From: Salinicoccus luteus DSM 17002
GTDB lineage: Bacteria; Bacillota; Bacilli; Staphylococcales; Salinicoccaceae
Length of the DNA: 64,000 nt
Assembly (NCBI RefSeq): GCF_000712035.1
Contig: NZ_KL544008.1
Location: forward strand, 29,694 to 93,693
Reading direction: 5' to 3'
Below are positions 26,088 to 34,702 of the stretch, in pieces (the stretch's first letter is position 1; each line of letters begins with the position of its first letter). The position numbers and the translations under genes were made by a program. The notes below the pieces were generated by a model. That model had not been told where the DNA came from, searched no databases, and was given only the letters and a program-made list of their open reading frames with translations.

Positions 26088-26116
26088 ATTATATTCCCAT
26101 TGACCGAGGTGGTCAA
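26088..26116 (-). promoter_or_regulatory. Promoter of the tetR-ABC exporter operon
   Basis: Minus strand: TTGACC (26116-26111), exactly 17 bases, then a perfect TATAAT (26093-26088). The -35 box is an arm of operator O1. Confidence 0.8.
26100..26116. promoter_or_regulatory. TetR operator O1 (over the -35 box)
   Basis: TTGACCGAGGTGGTCAA has the same arms as O2 with a different centre. The two centres are 33 bases apart, about three helical turns. Confidence 0.75.
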
Positions 26117-26174
26117 TAACTTTTTACACACAAGTCTTCGATATATGGATCAGTACAGAAAAAGGAGGACATTC

Positions 26175-26972
26175 ATGAATCCAATCGATTATCTTGTGGG
26201 TCAGGGGTTCAGGGTCACATCCGATCCGACCCGGTACAGAAGCGGCATATGGGGGAAGCGGGACTATACGGTGGATGGCTACAACTATGACACGTACTGC
26301 GGCGGGTACCACCGGGCATATGACCTCGCCAAGGCCCATCTGGCACCCGTGCCGGCAGTGTGCAGCGGGGAGGTCGCTCCGGGCACGGCCCGCCATGGCA
26401 ACTTCGGCGGGACGGTGGTCATTGCGAATAAAGCGCTCGGCATCCAGGTGATCTACGGGCATCTCGACCGGAACCTCAAAGTCCGTGTCGGGCAGACCGT
26501 CCGCCAGGGCGATACCGTGGGGCTCCAGTCGAACACGAACTATGACAATGTGCAGATGGCGAGCCATCTGCACATCCAGTTCCAGAAATACGGCTACATC
26601 GCAGGGGAACGCGCCTTTGTGTGCACCGGCATCAATCCATTGAAAATAAACGTCTCGGAAGCGGTGCACCTTGATACCTGGCTGTGGCATGGGCACTTCA
26701 CGGCAGACAGCCGCATACGGCTCCGGGATCATCCGTCGAAGCAGGCAGCAGCGAGGGGCATCATCACACCGGGGACGAAGGTCCGCTTCGACCGGCTCTA
26801 TGTCAATGAAGGGCTCTGGTGGATACGCATCACGACAGGCGGGAAACAAAGATGCATCGCAGTCGGGGAAAAGCAGACGGGGGTCACCTTCCGCCGTGCG
26901 AACACCCTCGGCCGCCTATGGGGGAAGGCCGGAGGACTAGATACATCACGGGGCAAAGAAAAACAGGGTTGA
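26175..26972 (+). CDS. M23 peptidase with C-terminal SH3-like domain, lysin-like
   Basis: 265 residues. The M23 zinc-peptidase domain (about 20-155) has GGYHRAYDLA (H-x-x-x-D ligand pair), then YGHLD and the H-L-H ligand in ASHLHIQF. A bacterial SH3 domain resembling the lysostaphin/endolysin cell-wall-targeting type follows (about 170-255: RIRLRDHPSK, GLWWIRI). Such enzymes cut peptidoglycan cross-bridges. There is no signal peptide or transmembrane segment after MNPIDYLVGQ, as in phage endolysins that need a holin, yet no phage genes surround it. AAAGGAGG precedes the ATG at 26175. Confidence 0.85.
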   Translation: MNPIDYLVGQGFRVTSDPTRYRSGIWGKRDYTVDGYNYDTYCGGYHRAYDLAKAHLAPVPAVCSGEVAPGTARHGNFGGTVVIANKALGIQVIYGHLDRNLKVRVGQTVRQGDTVGLQSNTNYDNVQMASHLHIQFQKYGYIAGERAFVCTGINPLKINVSEAVHLDTWLWHGHFTADSRIRLRDHPSKQAAARGIITPGTKVRFDRLYVNEGLWWIRITTGGKQRCIAVGEKQTGVTFRRANTLGRLWGKAGGLDTSRGKEKQG

Positions 26973-26995
26973 AGTCATGGACTTCAACCCTGTTT
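26961..26995. terminator. Bidirectional terminator between the lysin gene and the next gene
   Basis: AAACAGGGTTGAAGTC and its perfect complement around ATG. Both convergent stop codons lie in the stem. Confidence 0.85.
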
Positions 26996-27406
26996 CATGT
27001 TTTCGGGCCGCTGCTCGATGCGGGGCGAGGATTTTATTTCCCGGTCGAGCCTGTAGAGCAGCCGGTTGATCTCGACCTGGTTGATCGCTTCGACGATGAA
27101 GTAGGCGAGGATCGTGTAGACGGTGATGGCAGCGATGAGCAGGATGTTGCTTTGGATGACGCTGATGACGAGCGCCGGCATGATGACGAGTGCGATGAAT
27201 GCAAGCAGCATGCCGAGGCGGTTGCCGTATATGGCACGCTGTGTGTCCCGGAGCTGATCCGAATATTTCCGGTTGACCCGCTCGAGGTCCACATCCCGGG
27301 CATCACGGTAAACTTTGGTGATGTGGACATCACCGCCGTACTCGTCTTTCGTATAGCGGAGGTCCATATGCGAGTTGTCCCATGTAAGGTATTTGAAAAA
27401 AGCCAT
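26984..27406 (-). CDS. Small two-helix membrane protein flanking dehydrogenase module 1
   Basis: 140 residues. A soluble N-terminal part of about 65 residues has YLTWDNSHMDLRYTKDEYGG. Two helices follow (about 67-110), then a charged tail. No family is recognised. The ATG at 26984-27406 follows GGGAGGG. A protein of the same size, topology and position (35575-36006) flanks the second dehydrogenase module; both are divergent from their subunit-3 gene and share an FFKYL/YLFKP-like opening and an IVEA/LVEA-I-NR-L ending in the second helix. A partner role for the dehydrogenase is inferred from this repeated context. Confidence 0.7.
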   Translation of the reverse strand: MAFFKYLTWDNSHMDLRYTKDEYGGDVHITKVYRDARDVDLERVNRKYSDQLRDTQRAIYGNRLGMLLAFIALVIMPALVISVIQSNILLIAAITVYTILAYFIVEAINQVEINRLLYRLDREIKSSPRIEQRPENMKQG

Positions 27407-27487
27407 GACTTTCCCTCCCATCTATGTTTGCAATATTCTGTTAATATTATATAATGAAATCATCTATTTATCAAAGGGGTGTTGATA

Positions 27488-28291
27488 ATGGCAGAAAAAG
27501 GACCGGATGAAAAGCAGTTTTCAAGACGTGATTTTCTCAAGACCACAGGGGTTGCGACAGGCGGCATCATAGGCGGATCGCTGCTTGGCGGCTTTGTAGG
27601 ATTCAACATGAACGGCGACTCCGGCGGAGATACGGCACAGAACGGCCAGCAGGACACTGGAGGGGACACGGCCCAGGGACAGCATGACCCGGGGCGCATC
27701 TTCTTCCATAACGACGCGGAATTCGAAACGATTTCACAGGCCATGGAGCGCATATTCCCCGAGGATGATATGGGGCCCGGGGCCATCACACTCGGCGCAC
27801 CCTATTTCCTGGATATGCAGCTCGCCGGGGAATACGGCAACAACACGAAGGAATATATGCAGGGTCCCTTTTATGCAGGGGAGACGACCCAGGGGTACCA
27901 GTCCCGTCTGAAGCGGTCGGAACTGTTCAGGTTGGGCATCGAGCGTCTGAATGCGGAGGCCAACGAACAGTTCGATGATGATTTCAGCAACCTTGAAGGA
28001 GAGGACCAGGATGAGATACTGACCAGGTTCCAGGAAGGGGAGGCAGATATGGGTGTGCCGCCTGCAACGGCGACGCCCGAGGACTTCTTCGGCCTCCTGC
28101 GCTCGGCAACGATCGAAGGGGTATATGCAGACCCGCTCTATCGGGGCAACCGTGGCATGGAAGGCTGGAAGATGAAGAACTTCCCGGGTCACCAGTACCA
28201 GTACATCGACAGGATACAGAGCGACAGCATGGTCGAAATCGAACCACAACCACTATTTGGAGGCGATCATAATGGCAACGGAAATGGATAA
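27488..28291 (+). CDS. Gluconate 2-dehydrogenase subunit 3-like protein, Tat substrate (module 1)
   Basis: 267 residues. A twin-arginine signal S-R-R-D-F-L-K (about 13-19) precedes a hydrophobic stretch (about 22-45). A Gly/Asp/Gln-rich linker follows, then the subunit-3 domain with ERIFPEDDMGPGA and ADPLYRGNRGMEGWKM. Subunit 3 forms a complex with the GMC flavoprotein and carries it across the membrane through Tat, since the flavoprotein lacks its own signal. The ATG at 27488 follows AAAGGGGTG. It overlaps the flavoprotein gene by 20 bases. Confidence 0.88.
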   Translation: MAEKGPDEKQFSRRDFLKTTGVATGGIIGGSLLGGFVGFNMNGDSGGDTAQNGQQDTGGDTAQGQHDPGRIFFHNDAEFETISQAMERIFPEDDMGPGAITLGAPYFLDMQLAGEYGNNTKEYMQGPFYAGETTQGYQSRLKRSELFRLGIERLNAEANEQFDDDFSNLEGEDQDEILTRFQEGEADMGVPPATATPEDFFGLLRSATIEGVYADPLYRGNRGMEGWKMKNFPGHQYQYIDRIQSDSMVEIEPQPLFGGDHNGNGNG

Positions 28292-30002
28292 GGTGGATGT
28301 AGTCACCGTCGGTGTCGGCTGGACAGGCGGCATCGTGGCAGCAGAAGCGGCGAAGGCGGGTCTTCAGGTGGTCGGCCTCGAGCGGGGCAGGGAACGCGGC
28401 ACCGAGGACTACCAGCACATTCATGACGAATACAAATATGCGATCAGATATGAACTGATGCAGGATGTCTCGAAGGAGACGATCACCTTCAGGAACAGCC
28501 GGGAACAGCGTGCACTGCCGATGCGGCAGATGGGATCCTTCCTGCTCGGGGAGAACCTGGGTGGGGCCGGTACCCACTGGAACGGGCAGACATGGCGCTT
28601 TCTGCCATATGACTTCGAAATCCGTTCGATGACGGAGGAGCGGTACGGCAGTGAAAAGTTGCGCGACGACGACGGATACAGGCTACAAGACTGGGGTATT
28701 ACATACGACGAGCTTGAGCCTTATTTCGACAAGTTTGAAAAGACAGCCGGCATTTCGGGAGAGGAAAACCCACTGGGCGGCGAACGTTCCAATCCGTACC
28801 CGACGCCACCTATGATGAAGACGCGCATTCTTGAAATGTTCGAGGAGGCATCATCCAATCTGGGCTACGACCCGATCATGATGCCGTCGGCGAACTTGAG
28901 TGAACAGTTCGAGAATCCGGATGGGCAGACCATCGCTGCATGCCAGTACTGCGGATTCTGCGAGCGCTTCGGCTGCGAGTATGGGGCGAAATCCTCCCCG
29001 GAAGTCACAGTCATTCCGGCTGCGAGGGAGACCGGCAACTTCGAAGTCCGCACACACTCCAACGTCGTTGAAATACTGACGGATGAAGATGACGACAGCC
29101 AGGTCACCGGCGTAAGATATGTCGACACGCGTACCGGCGAAGAGTTCATCCAGCCGGCGGATGTCGTAGTATTGAACAGCTACGTCTTCAACAACTACAA
29201 ACTGCTCAGGGTCTCGGACATCGGCCAGCAGTATGACCCCGAAACGGAAGAGGGCACGCTCGGCCGCAACTATTGCTACCAGATCTTCGGCGGCGCAACG
29301 GGCTACTTCGATGAACAGTTCAACACATTCATGGGAGCAGGCGCCCTCGGCATGGCATTCGACAACTATAACGGGGACAACTTCGACCACTCGGATCTCG
29401 ACTTCCTGCATGGCGGCAACATGGCCATCACCCAGACCGGCAACCGTCCGATCGCAACGAACCGGATCCGTCCGGATACGCCATCGTGGGGCAGTGAATT
29501 CAAGAAGGAATCCATCGAAAGCTATACGCGCACACTGCGCGTCCAGGGGCAGGGGGCATCGCTTCCGCACAAGGATAACTATATCGACCTTGATGACGAA
29601 TACACGGATGTGTATGGCGTGCCGCTCGTCCAATTGACATACAACTTCACCGATCAGGATATATCCGCCCAGAAGTACCTCGCTGAGAAGGCGGCCGAAG
29701 TGGTCGAGGAGATGGGCGCCAATGAAGTCGTCGTCGATGCGGAGATCTCGGACTACAGCATCGTGCCATACCAGTCCACACACAACACCGGCGGTACGAT
29801 CATGGGGGACGACCCGGAAACGAGTGTGACGAACACGTGGCTCCAGCACTGGGACCGTGACAATCTGTTTGTTGTCGGTGCCGGCAGTTTCGTCCATAAT
29901 AGTGGGTACAACCCAACTGCAACAGTCGGTGCACTCGCCTACCGCTGTGCAGAGGGCGTAATCAGATTCGCTGAGGAAGGCGGACGTCTCGAAGAAGAAT
30001 AG
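28272..30002 (+). CDS. GMC-family FAD dehydrogenase, large subunit (module 1)
   Basis: 576 residues. The FAD-binding start is VVTVGVGWTGGIVAAEAAKAG with GLERGRE. The C-terminal catalytic block has FVHNSGYNPTATVGALAYR with H542. A cysteine motif C224-x2-C227-x2-C230-x4-C235 resembles the 3Fe-4S ligand cluster of bacterial FAD-glucose and gluconate dehydrogenases. The substrate is probably a sugar or sugar acid, oxidised outside the membrane after Tat export together with subunit 3. No cytochrome c subunit is present nearby, so the electron acceptor is unknown. GGAGG is 8 bases before the ATG at 28272. Confidence 0.88.
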   Translation: MATEMDKVDVVTVGVGWTGGIVAAEAAKAGLQVVGLERGRERGTEDYQHIHDEYKYAIRYELMQDVSKETITFRNSREQRALPMRQMGSFLLGENLGGAGTHWNGQTWRFLPYDFEIRSMTEERYGSEKLRDDDGYRLQDWGITYDELEPYFDKFEKTAGISGEENPLGGERSNPYPTPPMMKTRILEMFEEASSNLGYDPIMMPSANLSEQFENPDGQTIAACQYCGFCERFGCEYGAKSSPEVTVIPAARETGNFEVRTHSNVVEILTDEDDDSQVTGVRYVDTRTGEEFIQPADVVVLNSYVFNNYKLLRVSDIGQQYDPETEEGTLGRNYCYQIFGGATGYFDEQFNTFMGAGALGMAFDNYNGDNFDHSDLDFLHGGNMAITQTGNRPIATNRIRPDTPSWGSEFKKESIESYTRTLRVQGQGASLPHKDNYIDLDDEYTDVYGVPLVQLTYNFTDQDISAQKYLAEKAAEVVEEMGANEVVVDAEISDYSIVPYQSTHNTGGTIMGDDPETSVTNTWLQHWDRDNLFVVGAGSFVHNSGYNPTATVGALAYRCAEGVIRFAEEGGRLEEE

Positions 30003-30011
30003 GTGATATAA

Positions 30012-30917
30012 ATGGATCCATATCAAAACCTGAGCGTCAGTCCGGTACACAAGAGGAAAGGCAATAAGGACAAAAAGGACGAGGGCAGGAAAGTTTCAGG
30101 CGGTTCCGGCGGTGGAGATGGGGGCGGTGGCAACGGCCCCCGCAACCCACAGGAGCCGGAGGAACCGAGGAAAAGGAAAAAGGTGAGCACCGAAGATCCA
30201 TATGCACCACTCATGGATCACATCGAGGACCTGCGGAGCCTGCTGATCAAATCGGCAGTCGTCTTTGTCCTGTGGTTCTTCACCATATTCATGACTGTCG
30301 GCTGGTGGTTCCCGGTCGTCTCGAAGGGCGCAGACATCGTCGTCCTCGGCCCCTTCGAAGTCATCCGGTTCTACATCCGGACTTCGGCAGCCATGAGCCT
30401 CGGACTCAGCCTGCCGTTCATCTGCTGGTTCCTCTGGCAGTTCGTACGGCCGGGACTGGTCGACAAGGAGACCCAGTTCCTTAAGGGATCGCTGCCGGTG
30501 ATGCTCGGGCTGTTCCTGGTTGGTCTCTCCTTCGGCTATTTCGTCGTCCATCCGATCAGCTACTTCTTTCTGATAGAGATGGGGCAGATCAACTTCGATG
30601 TGCTCGTCACAGCCGATGAGTACATGTCATTCCTTTTGATCACGACGATTCCGTTCGGGCTGATCTTCCAGCTGCCGATTGTTGTTCTATTCCTTAATCA
30701 TATAGAATTGCTCGATTCCGATCTCATGAAGAAATCCAGAAAGTTCGCCTACTTCGGGCTGCTTGTCATCACCGCACTCATCGCACCACCCGATTTCTTC
30801 ACCCACCTCATTACACTATTGCCGATGATCGGATTGTATGAAATCAGCATCATCCTCGTCAGACGAAAAGAAAGGCGCACTGCTGAGAAGGAGAAAGCCG
30901 AAGCGGAAGCAGCTTAA
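30012..30917 (+). CDS. tatC: TatC translocase subunit (module 1), with long N-terminal extension
   Basis: 301 residues. An unusual basic, Gly-rich cytosolic extension (about 1-65) is followed by the normal TatC core: PLMDHIEDLRSLL, six helices, and FVRPGLVDKETQFLKG with the conserved glutamate region. TatC recognises twin-arginine signals and recruits TatA. The gene follows the GMC subunit by 9 bases, so it is probably dedicated to exporting this dehydrogenase. No tatA is visible in the window. The second module has its own TatC (32050-32877), very similar from the first helix onward. Confidence 0.9.
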   Translation: MDPYQNLSVSPVHKRKGNKDKKDEGRKVSGGSGGGDGGGGNGPRNPQEPEEPRKRKKVSTEDPYAPLMDHIEDLRSLLIKSAVVFVLWFFTIFMTVGWWFPVVSKGADIVVLGPFEVIRFYIRTSAAMSLGLSLPFICWFLWQFVRPGLVDKETQFLKGSLPVMLGLFLVGLSFGYFVVHPISYFFLIEMGQINFDVLVTADEYMSFLLITTIPFGLIFQLPIVVLFLNHIELLDSDLMKKSRKFAYFGLLVITALIAPPDFFTHLITLLPMIGLYEISIILVRRKERRTAEKEKAEAEAA

Positions 30918-30928
30918 TCTGACCGGGG

Positions 30929-30956
30929 AAAGGAGGGCATGGGCCCTCCTTTTTTG
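30929..30956 (+). terminator. Terminator of dehydrogenase module 1
   Basis: AAAGGAGGGC, loop ATGG, GCCCTCCTTTTTT. Confidence 0.85.
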
Positions 30957-31094
30957 ATTGATTTTTTTATTATGTGGGCAGGCAGGCTTGGCACTACGAC
31001 GCCCTCAAAAACAAATTACACGCAAATCCCATATAATCGCTCAGTATTTGTTATAGTATAGGAAAAGAGATGGAATGAAAAAGGAGATGGAGAG

Positions 31095-31994
31095 ATGCAG
31101 AAGGTAAGAAAAGCGGTCATTCCCGCAGCAGGGCTCGGAACCAGGTTCCTGCCGGCGACAAAAGCGATGCCGAAGGAGATGCTGCCGATATTGGACAAGC
31201 CGACGATCCAGTATATCGTCGAAGAAGCGGTGGAGGCGGGAATTGAGGATATCATCATCGTCACCGGCAAGCATAAGCGGGCGATCGAGGATCACTTCGA
31301 CCACCAGATCGAGCTTGAGATGAATCTGAAAAATAAGGAGAAGTTCGAGCTGCTGGAAAAAGTAGAGCATGCGACAGGGCTTGCGAACATCTTCTACGTC
31401 AGGCAGAAATCCCCGAAAGGGCTCGGCCACGCCATACATACAGCCAGGCAGTTCATCGGGGACGAACCTTTCGCAGTCCTGCTCGGGGATGACATCGTGG
31501 ACAATGAAGGCGGCACACCGGCGATCGGTCAGCTGATCGAGCAGTATAACGCGTGCCAGAGCCCCATCATCGGAGTGAAGCAGGTGCCGAAATCCGAGAC
31601 CTCCCGATACGGCATCGTGGAATTCGACAGGCAGGAGGGCAATCTGTACCATCTGTCCAACATGTTCGAGAAGCCGGCACCGGATGTGACGGACTCCACA
31701 CTGGCGATCATGGGCCGCTATGTCCTGACACCTGAAATATTCGACCACCTCGAAAAAGGGAAGGTCGGCGCCGGCGGGGAAATCCAGCTGACGGACGCAA
31801 TCCGGGCAGTCGGTGAAGCGGGCGGTGATGTGCACGCCGTCGATTTTGAAGGCCGCCGCTATGATGTAGGGGACAAGTCGGGCTTCGTCAAGACGACGAT
31901 CGAATACGCACTGAAATCCGACATGAAGGATGAGCTTCTGGATTTCATGGCGGAAACTCTGGAGAAGAACGAAAGGGCAGGCAGACGGCAGTGA
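31095..31994 (+). CDS. galU: UTP-glucose-1-phosphate uridylyltransferase
   Basis: 299 residues starting [20 protein letters not shown], the GalU/GtaB nucleotide-binding motif. [22 protein letters not shown] and [10 protein letters not shown] follow. It makes UDP-glucose for glycolipid anchors, teichoic-acid glucosylation and galactose metabolism. AAGGAGATGGAGAG precedes the ATG. The gene sits exactly at the centre of the two mirror-image dehydrogenase modules and has its own promoter region and terminator. The modules probably inserted or duplicated around it; a biochemical link is not shown. Confidence 0.96.
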   Translation: MQKVRKAVIPAAGLGTRFLPATKAMPKEMLPILDKPTIQYIVEEAVEAGIEDIIIVTGKHKRAIEDHFDHQIELEMNLKNKEKFELLEKVEHATGLANIFYVRQKSPKGLGHAIHTARQFIGDEPFAVLLGDDIVDNEGGTPAIGQLIEQYNACQSPIIGVKQVPKSETSRYGIVEFDRQEGNLYHLSNMFEKPAPDVTDSTLAIMGRYVLTPEIFDHLEKGKVGAGGEIQLTDAIRAVGEAGGDVHAVDFEGRRYDVGDKSGFVKTTIEYALKSDMKDELLDFMAETLEKNERAGRRQ

Positions 31995-32001
31995 AGATGA
32001 A

Positions 32002-32051
32002 AAGCGGCATGACCTTGGTCCATACAGGATGCAAAGTCATGCCGCTTCTTT
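32002..32051. terminator. Bidirectional terminator between galU and tatC of module 2
   Basis: AAGCGGCATGAC pairs with GTCATGCCGCTT across a 24-base loop. The tatC stop overlaps its end. Confidence 0.75.
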
Positions 32052-32877
32052 AATTTGCCGCTTCCATTTTCCGTGCTTTTTTCAACGCGCGCCTCTCCTT
32101 CAGCTTTACGAGGTAGATGCTGATTTCATACAGGACGATCATCGGCGCGACTGTAATGAGATGGGTGAAGAAGTCCGGCGGCACGATCAGCGCAGTAACG
32201 ACGAGCAGTCCGAAATAGACATACTTCCGGACCTGCTTCATCAGGGCCGAGTCGAGCAGCTCGATGTGGTGCAGGAAGAGGACGACGATCGGCAGCTGGA
32301 AGATCAGCCCGAACGGCATCGTCGTCATCAAAAGGAATGACATGTACTCATCGGCTGTGACGAGGACGTCAAAATTCTCTTCGCCCATCTGGATCAGGAA
32401 GAAGTAGCTGATCGGGTGGACCACAAAGTATCCGAAGGAGAGTCCCGCAAGGAACAGCAGGAACATGATCGGAAAATAGGACTTCAGAAATTGGGTCTCC
32501 TTCTCCACAAGGCCGGGCCGCATGAACTGCCAGACGAAGTAGCAGATGAAGGGCAGGCTGAGTCCGATGCCGAGCGCACCGGATGTGCGGATATAGAACC
32601 GGATGACCTCAAACGGTCCCCTTACGATCAGATCATGCCCCTTCGTCAGATAGGGGAACCAGTACTGGATCGTCAGGAAGATCAGCATGAAGAAGAAGAC
32701 GAACATCACAGCCGACTTGATCAGCATGCTCCTCAGATCACTGATGTGCTCGATCAGTGTCGCATCGGGCGTCTCGACCGTCACCTTGCGGCGCTTCTCC
32801 GCTTTTGTCATACTACCCTGTCCGCCCTGTACAGCCTCCTTGAGTGCATCTTTCCTTGTATTTTTATTATTGGTCAT
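32050..32877 (-). CDS. tatC: TatC translocase subunit (module 2)
   Basis: 275 residues: a short basic N-terminus, then the TatC core from TLIEHISDLRSMLIKSAVMF through six helices, ending EISIYLVKLKERRALKKA. It is very similar to TatC of module 1 in the helix 2-5 region (FYIRTS, FVVHPISYFFLI, VTADEYMSFLL). The ATG at 32877 follows AGGTGA; an in-frame GTG three codons earlier would overlap that site. It is last in its operon, 90 bases after the GMC gene. The gap holds the imperfect hairpin AGGCATAC/GTATGCCT (32909-32939), which lacks a T-run and may only partly reduce read-through. Confidence 0.9.
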   Translation of the reverse strand: MTNNKNTRKDALKEAVQGGQGSMTKAEKRRKVTVETPDATLIEHISDLRSMLIKSAVMFVFFFMLIFLTIQYWFPYLTKGHDLIVRGPFEVIRFYIRTSGALGIGLSLPFICYFVWQFMRPGLVEKETQFLKSYFPIMFLLFLAGLSFGYFVVHPISYFFLIQMGEENFDVLVTADEYMSFLLMTTMPFGLIFQLPIVVLFLHHIELLDSALMKQVRKYVYFGLLVVTALIVPPDFFTHLITVAPMIVLYEISIYLVKLKERRALKKARKMEAAN

Positions 32878-32967
32878 AGCGCTCACCTGCCATTATCATA
32901 AATGCAGCAGGCATACACCTGGAGAATAGCCGTATGCCTGTACCATTCATTTTTCTGCTGAATAAAG

Positions 32968-34683
32968 TTAAGCGTCGACGAGTGGGCCGTTGTCATCGAG
33001 GTACTGCTCGATGCCCTCAGCTGCACGGTATGCCAGGGCACCGACCGTGCCGGTCGGGTTGTAGCCGCCGTTGTGCGGGAAATTGGACCCGCCGATGACG
33101 AACACATTATCGGCATCCCACATCTGGAGGTAGTTGTTGACGACGCTCGTCTCAGGATCCGCACCCATAATCGTACCGCCGACGATATGGTCGTTGTGGG
33201 CGGGCAGTATATCAAAGTGCTCGCCGAGCTCGCTGCGGTTTTTGGATACCGGGTTCATTTCATCCAGTATCTCCTCGATGCGGTCCGCGATGAACTCGTG
33301 TACATTCCTGTCATGGTCGGTGAGGTCATAGGTGACCCGGAGAAGCGGGCGGCCATATTCATCTGTGTATGTCGGATCGAGGGACAGGTAGTTGTTTACA
33401 TAAGGAAGCGTGATCATCTGTGCCCATGCCCCTGCAGAGCGGTTATATGCCTTGATGGATTCGTTCTTGAACTCAGCGCCCCAATTCTTTGTGCCCTGGG
33501 GTACTGCATTCTCAAGGATGGGACGCTTGCCCTGCTGTTTCATGGATATCGATCCGCCGTGGATGAAGTTGTACTCCGAGTGGTCGAAGTTGTCATTGTT
33601 GTAGTCATCGATTGTCACGCCGAGCGCGCCGGCCCCCATGGACATGTTGTATTCCTTGTCGAAGAAGGCAGTGACGGATGGCGTGATATGGAGACAGTAG
33701 TTCTTTCCGACTGTCCCGTCACCTGTTTCAGGATCATACGGCGTACCCAGTTCGGAGTGGAGTAGCAGTTTCGTATTGTTCGTCGTATGGCTCGTGATGA
33801 CGACAACGTCAGCGGGCTGGATATATTCCTTCTGTGTTCTTGGGTCGATGTAGAGGACGCCGGTCACTTCCCCGTCCTCCTTCATTATTTCGAGGACGTT
33901 TGCGTTCGTGCGCAGTTCGAAGCTGTCCTGCTGTTTGGCGACCGGAATCGTTGTGACGATCGGGGAGGATTTGGCTCCCCATTCACAGCCGAACTTCTCG
34001 CAGAAGCCGCAGTACTGGCACGCGGCAAGTGTCATGCCGTCAGGATTCGTATACTCCTCCGACATGTTGCCGGCAGGTGTCCTGAACGGGGTGGTGCCCG
34101 CCGCTTCACAGGCCGCCTTGAAATCCGAAAGGAGCGGCGTCATCTTCATCGGCGGTGTCGGATACGGTTTTCTGCGTTCCGGTCCCATCGGGTTCTGCTC
34201 CCCGCTGATGCCGGCCGTCTCTTCGAATTTCTCATAATAGGGCAGGAGCTCATCATATGTAATGCCCCAGTCCTGTATCAGATAATCGTCGGAAACTTTA
34301 TTCTGTCCATATTTCTCTTCTGTCCGTGACTTCAGTTCAAAGTCGTATGGATGATAGAACCATGTATCACCGTTCCAGTGGACGCCGCCGCCACCGACAT
34401 CCGTCCCGATCAGGAATGCACCGAAGCGGCGCATCGGCAAAGCCTCCTCATCAAGCGTATTGCGGTAGGTGATGGTCTCCTTGGAAAGGTCCTGCATCAT
34501 TTCGTGTCCGACGACATAGCGATACTCATCATGCGCGGTCAGATAGTCCTGCGTCGTCTTCTCGCGGCCCCGTTCGAGACCGAGCACCTGCCTGCCGGAT
34601 TTGGCAAGCTCGGCAGCAACGATGCTTCCTGCCCATCCCATGCCGACAACGACGACTTCCTTCTTATCGAGTGTTTCAGCCAT
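32968..34683 (-). CDS. GMC-family FAD dehydrogenase, large subunit (module 2)
   Basis: 571 residues, paralogous to the module 1 enzyme along its whole length. The dinucleotide motif is VVVVGMGWAGSIVAAELAKSG with GLERGRE. The cysteine cluster C222-x2-C225-x2-C228-x4-C233 and the catalytic FPHNGGYNPTGTVGALAYR are kept, so both copies look active. Differences concentrate in the mid-protein substrate region, which suggests different substrates. TAGGAGG precedes the ATG. It starts 19 bases after the subunit-3 gene of the same module. Confidence 0.88.
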   Translation of the reverse strand: MAETLDKKEVVVVGMGWAGSIVAAELAKSGRQVLGLERGREKTTQDYLTAHDEYRYVVGHEMMQDLSKETITYRNTLDEEALPMRRFGAFLIGTDVGGGGVHWNGDTWFYHPYDFELKSRTEEKYGQNKVSDDYLIQDWGITYDELLPYYEKFEETAGISGEQNPMGPERRKPYPTPPMKMTPLLSDFKAACEAAGTTPFRTPAGNMSEEYTNPDGMTLAACQYCGFCEKFGCEWGAKSSPIVTTIPVAKQQDSFELRTNANVLEIMKEDGEVTGVLYIDPRTQKEYIQPADVVVITSHTTNNTKLLLHSELGTPYDPETGDGTVGKNYCLHITPSVTAFFDKEYNMSMGAGALGVTIDDYNNDNFDHSEYNFIHGGSISMKQQGKRPILENAVPQGTKNWGAEFKNESIKAYNRSAGAWAQMITLPYVNNYLSLDPTYTDEYGRPLLRVTYDLTDHDRNVHEFIADRIEEILDEMNPVSKNRSELGEHFDILPAHNDHIVGGTIMGADPETSVVNNYLQMWDADNVFVIGGSNFPHNGGYNPTGTVGALAYRAAEGIEQYLDDNGPLVDA

Positions 34684-34702
34684 TTCATTCGCCTCCTATT
34701 GG

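Noticed and set aside
28851..30050. 399-codon antisense frame opposite the first GMC gene
   Set aside because: The sense frame carries the complete FAD and catalytic motifs; the antisense product has none and no ribosome binding site.
32909..32939. Terminator between the second GMC gene and tatC
   Set aside because: The 8-bp repeat has a 15-base loop and no T-run on either strand, so it is not called a terminator.
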